From Candidatus Gallimonas merdae (lineage in GTDB: Bacteria > Bacillota > Clostridia > Christensenellales > Borkfalkiaceae): DNA of 40,055 bases. Positions 17,156 through 24,326 of the stretch are shown piece by piece. How positions within the stretch are numbered: position 1 is the first letter of the stretch; each line of letters opens with the position of its first letter. Position numbers and translations under genes: made by a program. Location of the stretch: the NCBI GenBank assembly GCA_904419525.1, contig CAJFRT010000017.1, positions 1-40,055 on the forward strand. Direction: 5' to 3'. The notes beneath the pieces are model-generated. The model was not told the DNA's origin. It ran no database searches and saw only the letters and a program-made list of their open reading frames with translations.

Positions 17156-18274
17156 ATGAAAGATCTGTCGGATTATGTGTGCGAGGAATATGTAAGGCCC
17201 TTCTGGAAAGGGGATACCGTGCTTGCGGAGAGCGTCTTTGTGCAGGAAAACGCCCTGGGGGAACTCAGGCCCCTGCGCCTTGCCTTTCCCGTGCGCAAGA
17301 TCCTCTCGGTCAGAAGCCCCGACCTGCGCACGGCGTATCGGGAAAACAGGGACTACCGCGTCAACGAATACGGGGAGCTGGAAATTCTGCGGGAGGGGAA
17401 AATTCCCCGCCTTCTGTGGAAGGAATACCGCCTGCCCGCGTTCGACGCCGCGCGCGACGATCAGATGGCGTCGGCGGACGCGCTAGGCGCCTGGCGCACG
17501 GGCGACCTGTTTGCGGACCGCGAGGGCATGCGCGCCTGGCAGCTCGCCGTCAGCTATACGCATGCGGAGAGCGGCATATATGACATCACGCAGGGCAAGA
17601 GCGAAAAATTCCCCCGCCTTCTGGGACTGCTTCGGGAAAAACAGCCCGTCACCGTGGTGAGCTACGGCGACAGCATCACCTACGGCTGGGCCGCGAGCGG
17701 CATGCAGGATATCCGCAAGCCGCCCCATTGCAGGCCGTATGCGCAGATGATCGTCGATGCGCTTGCGGAAAAATACGGCGCGCCGGTCGGGCACGTCAAC
17801 TGTTCGGTCAGCGGAAAATGCACGGACTGGGCGGAACTGGACGAAAACGTGGCGGGCGTGATCGGGGCAAAGCCCGACCTCGTCGTTCTTGCGTTCGGCA
17901 TGAACGATGCGGGCGTTTTCCGTCCTGAAGTCTTTGCGGAAAAACTGCGCGGCATCATGCGCAAGATCCGCAATGCCTGTCCGCATACGGAATTTTTGCT
18001 CATCTCGCCCATTCTGCCCAATCCGCTGGTCGCATTCACGGCGGGGTCGTCCATACGCCGCTATCACAGGGAATATCCGCGCGCGCTGCTCGCCGTCGAG
18101 CGGGAGACGGAAGGGGCCGCCTGCGCGAACGTGACGGCCGTGCACGAGCTGCTGCTGGAGCGCAAGAGCCTGCAGGACACGCTCTCCAACAACGTCAACC
18201 ACCCCAATGACTTCATGCACCGCGTCTATGCGCAGGTCGCGCTCAAAACGCTCCTCGGCGATGCGTTCGCCTGA
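17156..18274 (+). CDS. SGNH/GDSL-family hydrolase (probable esterase)
   Basis: A 372-residue protein without signal peptide. The catalytic SGNH domain fills about residues 165-370: nucleophile Ser173 in SYGDSITYG (block I), FGMNDAG (block III, Asn) and NNVNHPNDFMH (block V, His349). At the usual DxxH position the Asp is Asn346, so the exact acid of the triad is uncertain. The first 150 residues look like a separate beta-rich domain, as in some carbohydrate deacetylases of this superfamily. The start is ATG at 17156, one base after the GDPD stop, with AGGAG 11 bases upstream; an open frame further upstream overlaps the GDPD gene and is rejected. Deacetylation of imported sugars is a reasonable guess, not shown by the sequence. 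Confidence 0.87.
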   Translation: MKDLSDYVCEEYVRPFWKGDTVLAESVFVQENALGELRPLRLAFPVRKILSVRSPDLRTAYRENRDYRVNEYGELEILREGKIPRLLWKEYRLPAFDAARDDQMASADALGAWRTGDLFADREGMRAWQLAVSYTHAESGIYDITQGKSEKFPRLLGLLREKQPVTVVSYGDSITYGWAASGMQDIRKPPHCRPYAQMIVDALAEKYGAPVGHVNCSVSGKCTDWAELDENVAGVIGAKPDLVVLAFGMNDAGVFRPEVFAEKLRGIMRKIRNACPHTEFLLISPILPNPLVAFTAGSSIRRYHREYPRALLAVERETEGAACANVTAVHELLLERKSLQDTLSNNVNHPNDFMHRVYAQVALKTLLGDAFA

Positions 18275-18295
18275 TCGTGTGAAAACGGATTCGGA

Positions 18296-18340
18296 TAAAA
18301 AAGCAGCGGGGCTTCCGGAAAGGAAGCCCCGCTGCTTTTT
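18296..18340. terminator. Strong bidirectional terminator
   Basis: A perfect 16-bp stem (18301-18316 with 18322-18337), a 5-base loop GGAAA and T runs on both strands. It separates the converging SGNH hydrolase gene and the second AraC regulator. Confidence 0.93.
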
Positions 18341-18342
18341 CG

Positions 18343-19380
18343 TCAGTAGTTGATGAGCGTTTTGGATTTGGAATTGAGGTTCTTTTTATAGAAAGCGTGC
18401 GTGAACGAGGTGTCGTCCAGAAGATAGTCTTCCTCGCTGATGCGGATCGCGATGGAACTGTATTGCGGATTGTCGTAGTCGAGCTCGTCGTTCTGGAACA
18501 CTTTCCGACAGGCGTTGGGGGACATGCCGACCGTCTTGTTGAATTCGTGCACCATCTGCGCATAGGAGGGGAATCCGACCTGTTTTGCGATCTCGGCGAC
18601 GGGCAGGCCCGTATCGCGCAGCATGCGCAGGCTCTTGGAAATGCGCAGTTCGTTGACGGTCTGCATGATCGTCTTGCCCGTGTGGCTCTTGAACTGGGCG
18701 GCAACGTAGGACTTGTGATAGCCGACCTCCTTGGCGATGTCGTCCAGGGAGATCTTCTGATTGAGGTGATGTTTGATGTAGAGCTGTATCTTTTTGATGT
18801 AGTGCGCTCCGTACTGTTCGTATGCGGCAAGGCTCTTGGAGATCTCCATGAACAGCAGCAGAATGTGCGCCCGCAGAATGCACACGTCCTCAAGGTGCAT
18901 GTTTGTGTTCATCATCGCGTAGATGAGGTCGCGCAGGGAGCTGTCGATCTTGGAAAGGTTGGGGATCACGGTGTAGCCGTCGGGCGAAAAGGCGAGTTTT
19001 TTCAGGTTGGTGCGCTCGATCAGGGCGGCGTAACTGACGGCAAACAGCGTGTTGATGTCAAACGCTTCCTCCTTTTCGTCCGCCTGCGGAATGAGCTCTA
19101 CGTTGTAGATGACGACTTCCTCTTCCTCGATCTGCAGGCGGTGAAACAGGTAGGCGTCCAGAAAAATGAGCTCGCCCTGATGCACGGTGATCGTCTCGAT
19201 CTTTTCCGGTTCTGCCGACCGCATGATCTCCACGTTGAAGTTGCCCTTGGCGGAGTACATCATTTCAAAATACGAGTGGTTGTGCATGCCCATGTAAAAG
19301 GACGGCGTGAATTTTTTGATGTAACACGCCATGGGTTTGAGCTCGCAGTTCCCGATGTCTCTGAAACGGATTTCTTTCAT
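18343..19380 (-). CDS. AraC-family transcriptional regulator with C-terminal extension
   Basis: A 345-residue regulator. The N-terminal part is cupin-like (MHNHSYFEMMYSAKGNF, GELIFLDAYLFHRL). The paired helix-turn-helix domain is at about residues 190-290 (ISLDDIAKEVGYHKSYVAAQF; VAEIAKQVGFPSYAQMVHEF). Unlike most AraC proteins, about 50 residues follow the DNA-binding domain (IAIRISEEDYLLDD onward). The gene is divergent from operon B, with 225 bases between the start codons, and is the best candidate regulator of that operon. The -10 hexamer lies only 6 bases before the ATG, so the mRNA may be leaderless. No ribosome binding site is seen at this ATG or at the next in-frame ATG (Met17). Confidence 0.9.
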   Translation of the reverse strand: MKEIRFRDIGNCELKPMACYIKKFTPSFYMGMHNHSYFEMMYSAKGNFNVEIMRSAEPEKIETITVHQGELIFLDAYLFHRLQIEEEEVVIYNVELIPQADEKEEAFDINTLFAVSYAALIERTNLKKLAFSPDGYTVIPNLSKIDSSLRDLIYAMMNTNMHLEDVCILRAHILLLFMEISKSLAAYEQYGAHYIKKIQLYIKHHLNQKISLDDIAKEVGYHKSYVAAQFKSHTGKTIMQTVNELRISKSLRMLRDTGLPVAEIAKQVGFPSYAQMVHEFNKTVGMSPNACRKVFQNDELDYDNPQYSSIAIRISEEDYLLDDTSFTHAFYKKNLNSKSKTLINY

Positions 19381-19386
19381 GTTTCT

Positions 19387-19415
19387 ATTTTACCACAAAT
19401 GTTCCGCAGAATCAA
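19387..19415 (-). promoter_or_regulatory. Promoter of the second AraC regulator, possibly leaderless
   Basis: On the minus strand TTGATT, a 17-base spacer and TAAAAT preceded by TGG (extended -10). The hexamer ends 6 bases before the ATG, so transcription should start at or very near the start codon. Confidence 0.7.
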
Positions 19416-19500
19416 CGGCAGATCGGGGAAAAATCCGGCAACTTTCACAAAAATATTTAATACATAATGAAATAAATTTGGATAAAATCAGAAAATAGGC

Positions 19501-19529
19501 TTGTCAAGCGTGGGGGGGGGTGATATACT
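19501..19529 (+). promoter_or_regulatory. Promoter of operon B with a G9 run in the spacer
   Basis: TTGTCA at 19501-19506, a 17-base spacer and TATACT at 19524-19529. Positions 19512-19520 of the spacer are nine consecutive G. Upstream DNA (19450-19495) is strongly AT-rich, like an UP element. Transcription should start near 19536. Changes in the G-run length would change hexamer spacing and so promoter strength. Confidence 0.8.
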
Positions 19530-19547
19530 TGCCATGCTTTTAATGTT

Positions 19548-19574
19548 AGAAAATCAAAAATTATATGATTTTCT
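19548..19574 (+). other. 5' leader hairpin of operon B
   Basis: AGAAAATCA pairs perfectly with TGATTTTCT across a 9-base AT loop, 19 bases before the ribosome binding site. Such 5' hairpins often stabilise transcripts; no aptamer is recognised. Confidence 0.45.
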
Positions 19575-19605
19575 GACAAAAAATTATAAGGATAAGGAGG
19601 AAGTT

Positions 19606-22431
19606 ATGACAAAATTGCGTAAAACAGTGGCAACCGTTACGCTTTCGGCGGCGGCTGTCGCAATGGCGGCGGGCGGCATTGCGGGGCTTGCGCCTCTTTC
19701 CGCTGATGCGGAAGTGACGGAAATTGCTCCCATTGCGAAGTATGAGTTCAAGGATGCAACCAACTTCGGCAAGGACAGCATGGGCAACTATGATATGTCT
19801 TATCGCAATGCGTGGCAGCAGGGCGGTACGGGGCCTCTTCTGGATAAGGGCACGCTCATCGACGGCGGCGGCGTGCAGTTTGCCGGCGAGTTCTGTGTCG
19901 CGCAGGATGCAAACAACAATATTTTCGAGGATGTGACGGCGTTTACGCTCGCCTTTGAGATCAAGACAACCGCCAATCAGGAGTGGCAGCACTATCTCGG
20001 AGTTGCAGATCATTCCAAAAATTACTTTGCGATTGTAGGACGTGCAGGGAATGCCGGTTCTGCCGAGGCGAAGCAAGCTGCTCTGAATGTGTATGGAACG
20101 GGTGCGGGAACGTTCTGGGACGGCGCATTTCTGAATGATTCCGCAAGCTGGGGCAATGCCGAAAATGAATTCCAGAAAGTCATCATCAGCGCGCAGCCCG
20201 GCGGACAGCTCAGGGTGTTTGTCAACGGCACGGAATTTATAAAAGACAGCAAACTTCCCGCAACGCTTGCGGAGGACTGGAGTCCATATGATGCTACGGT
20301 TCCGTTCTCGATCGGTGCTCGTTGCAACGGTCCGGCAGACAGAACTTCCAAGGGCGCACTCAAGAACGTGGTGTTCTATGATTTCGCAATGGACGCGGAC
20401 TGCGCGGCGGCGTACAACACAAACGGTAAAGTCACGCCCGCGGACGTGGACGGCATGACGACCATCACGGGTCTTTCCGTCACGGACGAATCGTTCGGCG
20501 AAAACGATCCCACCAAGGTCGCGCTCTATTCGGGCATGTCGTCGGCCGATATGCTCGCACAGATGAACGAGGCCAACGCGACGGTCACGCTCTCCGATAA
20601 GACGACGGCGACCGCGCCCGTCACCTGGACGAGCGTCACGGAAACGGACGGGACCTATTACGCAAACGGCACGGTCGACACCACAAAAGTGGGCTACGCG
20701 AACGTGTACGGCAACAGCGTCAGCTATGCGCTGAAAGTCGCGGAGATCAAAGGGATCAGCGAACCGAAGTTCTCCGGCGAAGTGACAAAGGGCGAACTGC
20801 GTGACAGCATGACGGAAGAGGAGATGCTTGCGCTCATCAACACGGCGACCGTCACCGTCACCCTTCCCGGCAACACTACGCAGGATGTGACCGTCACCTT
20901 CTCGCGCATCGAGGGCAATATGGGCGTCTATACCGCTTATGCGGACGTCGTTCTGAACGGCGCAACGGTCGGCACGGTCTCCGTCGTGGTCGAAGTGACC
21001 GAAACCAACGAGGGCGACATGCAGGAGCTCCTTCCTGTTGCCAGGTATGAGTTTGAGGACGCGGCAAATCCCGGCAAGGACACCATGGGCAACTACGATC
21101 TCGGCCTCGTTGCAAAAGCGGGCGGCGACACGAGCAATCCCTGGAACACGGGTACCATTGAAGACGGCGTGATCTACATGGACGGCACGGATATGCTTGC
21201 ATGTGGCGCAATGAACGACGTCGGCGACAACCTGAACAACGGCTTTACGCTCAACTTCCAGTACCGTCAGGACGGCGCGCAGCCCGGAGCCTGGGCTACG
21301 CCGGTCGGATTCGGGTTCAATGACTGGGCTGTCAGCACGGTCTGCAGCTTCCGCGTGGAAGGCGGCTACAATCACCTGCGCGTTGCCGGACACGGCGGCG
21401 TTGCGGAAGGGGACGGAAACACGTTCTACGGCCCCGTTGTCGTACAGGACGGCACGGACAGAATGCACAATGTGACGCTGAGCGTCCGCCCCGGCGAAAA
21501 ATTCAATGTCTATGTGGACGGCGCGCTTGCCTATTCGACGGACTGCCCCGCAGGCTGGAACGTGTCTGACTCCAACATGGCGTTCGCGATCGGCGGCGAG
21601 TGTGTCTGGGGGAACGGCTACAATCCCTTCAAGGGCTGGATCGACAACATCAGCATCTACAATTTCGCGCTCAGCCTCGAACAGTCCAATGCTTACTGGG
21701 AAAAGGGCAAACTGACGGTCGGCGACATGAACGGCGAGATCATCACCTCCATTGCTTCGACGCCCAAGTTTGAAAACGACGAAGTGACGAACGGCAAACT
21801 GACCGACAGACTGAGCGACACGCAGGCAGTCCGCCGCGTCAATCCCGCCACGGTGGACGCAGTGTTCGAGAACGAAGAGACGATCGCGCTCAACGTCACC
21901 TGGCAGCGCCTGGAACAGGACAGCGACGGCAAGTGGTACATCGTGGGCGTCGTCGACCCCAGCGACATCGGCTATGCGACCCTTCTGACGACGGCGCAGG
22001 AAGTGCGTCAGGAAGTTGCGGTGGAGCGCGTGGCACGTGCGGTCAGTGTGGCTTCCGGTGTGAAGAACGGTTCCGTCACGGCCGACAAGCAGGAAGCATA
22101 CCTCGGCGATACGGTCACGTTTACCGTGACGCCCGATGAAGGCTATGAGATCGACACCGTGACGGTCAACGGCGAAACGCTCACGGCGGGCGCAGACGGC
22201 AAATATACGTACACGGTGGAAGGCATCGAGGACATCGAAGTCTCCGCAACGTTCAAGGCGGCGTCCTCGCAGGGCGGCGGAGAGGGCACCGATCCGGCGG
22301 GCGGCTGCAACAGCGGCTGCAACGGCGGGCTCTGGAGCAGCCTGGGCGCGGGAAGTGCCGTGATCATCGCGGCCGCGGCGGTCGTTGCGATCCTGTTCAT
22401 CAGGAAGAAGAAGGACGATAAGCACGAATAA
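19606..22431 (+). CDS. Large anchored LamG/Ig-like surface protein
   Basis: A 941-residue exported protein. A signal peptide (about 1-37) is followed by LamG/lectin domain 1 (about 40-275), two Ig-like repeats (about 285-470; LSVTDESF, ISEPKFSG), LamG domain 2 (about 475-705, opening PVARYEFEDA like PIAKYEFKDA of domain 1), a third Ig-like repeat (about 710-800), an InlB-like domain (about 805-885; VTPDEGYEIDTVTVNG) and an anchor: GGCNSGCNGG, one membrane segment and RKKKDDKHE. There is no LPXTG motif. It has no catalytic motif, so it probably binds glycan. The ATG at 19606 has AAGGAGG five bases upstream; the frame open from TTG 19501 starts inside the promoter and is rejected. First gene of operon B; expression may vary through the G9 run. 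Confidence 0.88.
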   Translation: MTKLRKTVATVTLSAAAVAMAAGGIAGLAPLSADAEVTEIAPIAKYEFKDATNFGKDSMGNYDMSYRNAWQQGGTGPLLDKGTLIDGGGVQFAGEFCVAQDANNNIFEDVTAFTLAFEIKTTANQEWQHYLGVADHSKNYFAIVGRAGNAGSAEAKQAALNVYGTGAGTFWDGAFLNDSASWGNAENEFQKVIISAQPGGQLRVFVNGTEFIKDSKLPATLAEDWSPYDATVPFSIGARCNGPADRTSKGALKNVVFYDFAMDADCAAAYNTNGKVTPADVDGMTTITGLSVTDESFGENDPTKVALYSGMSSADMLAQMNEANATVTLSDKTTATAPVTWTSVTETDGTYYANGTVDTTKVGYANVYGNSVSYALKVAEIKGISEPKFSGEVTKGELRDSMTEEEMLALINTATVTVTLPGNTTQDVTVTFSRIEGNMGVYTAYADVVLNGATVGTVSVVVEVTETNEGDMQELLPVARYEFEDAANPGKDTMGNYDLGLVAKAGGDTSNPWNTGTIEDGVIYMDGTDMLACGAMNDVGDNLNNGFTLNFQYRQDGAQPGAWATPVGFGFNDWAVSTVCSFRVEGGYNHLRVAGHGGVAEGDGNTFYGPVVVQDGTDRMHNVTLSVRPGEKFNVYVDGALAYSTDCPAGWNVSDSNMAFAIGGECVWGNGYNPFKGWIDNISIYNFALSLEQSNAYWEKGKLTVGDMNGEIITSIASTPKFENDEVTNGKLTDRLSDTQAVRRVNPATVDAVFENEETIALNVTWQRLEQDSDGKWYIVGVVDPSDIGYATLLTTAQEVRQEVAVERVARAVSVASGVKNGSVTADKQEAYLGDTVTFTVTPDEGYEIDTVTVNGETLTAGADGKYTYTVEGIEDIEVSATFKAASSQGGGEGTDPAGGCNSGCNGGLWSSLGAGSAVIIAAAAVVAILFIRKKKDDKHE

Positions 22432-22443
22432 GGAGGACTCAAA

Positions 22444-24249
22444 TTGAAACAGGCAACAAAGAATCTGCTCAAGATTATGGGCACGCTGGGCATGACGGCT
22501 GCGATCGCGATTCCGATGGCGGCGTGCGGCCCCATGGCGCCCGATGACGACGCGCCCTACGAGCCGCCCGCAGAATGGCACGAGGACGTGGTGGACAACA
22601 TCACGATGTTCTGCAACGACTGGGAACAGTTCAACAACGCCGCATCTGTCAGAAGCCCCGTCTATAAGGAACTGGTCAAGGCGGCGGGCACCGAGCTGAA
22701 AGCAAAATCGACAGGCCTTGAAACATACTACACCCAGCTCGACCTGATGCGCGTCAACCAGCAGCTCCCGGAAATGTTCATCATCGACGGGCCCACCAAT
22801 CCGGAGCTGTACCGCGGCCTTATCCGCGACGGCGAAATCATTCCCATCACCTACTACGTCAACGAGAACACCAAGGATCAGTATCCCTATCTGTATGAGT
22901 ATCTGGAGCAGTTCTCGTACATGAAGACCAACCTGACGTATGCAAAGAACGAGATCTGGTTCGTCCCCGTCAAGTGGTCGAACGACAAGTCCCTCTACGT
23001 CAGAAGAGACTGGATCCGCAACCTCAACAACAAGATCGACGAAATTCTCGTTGCGGACGGCGTCGTGTCCAGCGCTTCGGAGATCACGGACGATCTGCGC
23101 GCGGAGTACCGTTTCAGCGAAGAGGGTCCCGCCGATCTGGGCGAATTCTACCGCCTTGCCCGTGCGTTCACGCTGTACGATCCCGACGGGAACAAACAGA
23201 ACGATACATACGGCTACGTGACGGAAGAAAACCGCGACATGGATTCCTGGCTGCACGTCGCTTACGACAGCCCCTGGAAGATGTGGGTCGCGGGCGAGGA
23301 CGGCACTTACCACAACACGGCCACGTCGGACGGCTCCATGCTCGCAACGTCGCTGCTCAACAAGATGATCGCCGAAGGCTACATGAGCCAGGAAGTCGGC
23401 ATCAAGACGGTCGGCCAGAAACAGGACGACTTCGCAACGGGCAAGGCGGGCATGATGTATGCGCACAACTGGTACAACGTCATCAGCGCCAACATGATGA
23501 GCGCGAACGTCGCTTCCTCCATTCCCGACGCACGCGACAAGATCCTCATCTGCGATGCGCCCGCGGGCATCAACGGCAATTACGGCGGCCAGGGCGATGT
23601 GTACTACTACCGCGGCTGGTGTATCCGCGAGGGCATGAGCGTCGAGCGTCTGCAGGCCTGCCTCAATCTGATGGAGTTCCTGCACAGCCCCGAAGGGATC
23701 GAGCTCGTGACCTACGGCGTGTACGGCGAGCATTGGGAGTGGGTGAACGATGAGGTCGGCGGCGAGCGCGTGACGCTGTGCGAGCCGGACGGACAGGGCT
23801 TCGTGCAGGAGCTGCGCTGGACGGACTTTGCGGCATTTGCAAGCTACCTCACCTATACGCCGCCCGAAGCAAAGGCGCTTCTCACCAACGGCGATATCCT
23901 GGTCGCACGCGATTCCGCGACTGCGGCGACGATGATCGTCTCCGATTATCCCGACCTGTACACCGATTCGATGATCCGATATCAGGCGGGCGCGTACGAT
24001 TACTTCGACGAGACCGTCCTCACCATGATCACCAATTCCTCCCTGACGGCGAACTGGGAGTTCGACGCCAAGACGTGGAAGACGGACTGGAAAGAGAAGA
24101 TGTATTCCGTGAGCGACGCGATGCGCACCGCCTGGAACGACTTCGTCAGCCAGTACATGGGCGTCTATTACGGCACCGTCATGGAGCAGGAGTACAACGA
24201 AGCGGTTCAGTCCGGCAACATGGTCAAAGTCGGAAAAATGCCCGAATAG
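22444..24249 (+). CDS. Sugar-binding lipoprotein of the operon B importer (LplA-like)
   Basis: A 601-residue lipoprotein (signal ending PMAAC). The length and the pattern (DLMRVNQQLPEMFII, the IWFVPVKW segment, LYVRRDWIRNL, FYRLARAFTLYDPDGN) fit the large LplA-type binding proteins that work with LplB/YtcP-type permeases, encoded at 26036 and 27073. It would bind an oligosaccharide outside the cell. The start codon is TTG at 22444 with AAGGAGG at 22430-22436 and a 7-base gap; no better start is near. The site lies 12 bases after the previous stop, so it is cotranscribed with the anchored protein. A GC hairpin without T-tract follows the gene. Confidence 0.9.
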   Translation: MKQATKNLLKIMGTLGMTAAIAIPMAACGPMAPDDDAPYEPPAEWHEDVVDNITMFCNDWEQFNNAASVRSPVYKELVKAAGTELKAKSTGLETYYTQLDLMRVNQQLPEMFIIDGPTNPELYRGLIRDGEIIPITYYVNENTKDQYPYLYEYLEQFSYMKTNLTYAKNEIWFVPVKWSNDKSLYVRRDWIRNLNNKIDEILVADGVVSSASEITDDLRAEYRFSEEGPADLGEFYRLARAFTLYDPDGNKQNDTYGYVTEENRDMDSWLHVAYDSPWKMWVAGEDGTYHNTATSDGSMLATSLLNKMIAEGYMSQEVGIKTVGQKQDDFATGKAGMMYAHNWYNVISANMMSANVASSIPDARDKILICDAPAGINGNYGGQGDVYYYRGWCIREGMSVERLQACLNLMEFLHSPEGIELVTYGVYGEHWEWVNDEVGGERVTLCEPDGQGFVQELRWTDFAAFASYLTYTPPEAKALLTNGDILVARDSATAATMIVSDYPDLYTDSMIRYQAGAYDYFDETVLTMITNSSLTANWEFDAKTWKTDWKEKMYSVSDAMRTAWNDFVSQYMGVYYGTVMEQEYNEAVQSGNMVKVGKMPE

Positions 24250-24266
24250 GGCAGGAAAGACAAGCG

Positions 24267-24291
24267 GGAGCCGGGACTCGTTCCCGGCTCC
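24267..24291 (+). other. Intra-operon hairpin after the binding-protein gene
   Basis: A perfect 10-bp stem, GGAGCCGGGA with TCCCGGCTCC, loop CTCGT. It is followed by AACTATAAAA, so it is a poor terminator; it may stabilise the binding-protein part of the mRNA or allow partial read-through. Confidence 0.55.
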
Positions 24292-24326
24292 AACTATAAA
24301 AAATAAACTATGATAAGGAGATCAGC

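Noticed and set aside
19501..19605. Earlier start (TTG at 19501) for the 941-residue surface protein
   Set aside because: It would begin at the -35 hexamer and translate the promoter itself; the ATG at 19606 has a perfect ribosome binding site and is followed by a proper signal peptide.
19561..23733. Very long open frame (1390 codons) on the minus strand
   Set aside because: It is antisense to two well-supported genes with signal peptides and ribosome binding sites. Long antisense frames are expected in GC-rich genes with this codon bias, and its product is rich in Arg, His and Val without any domain.
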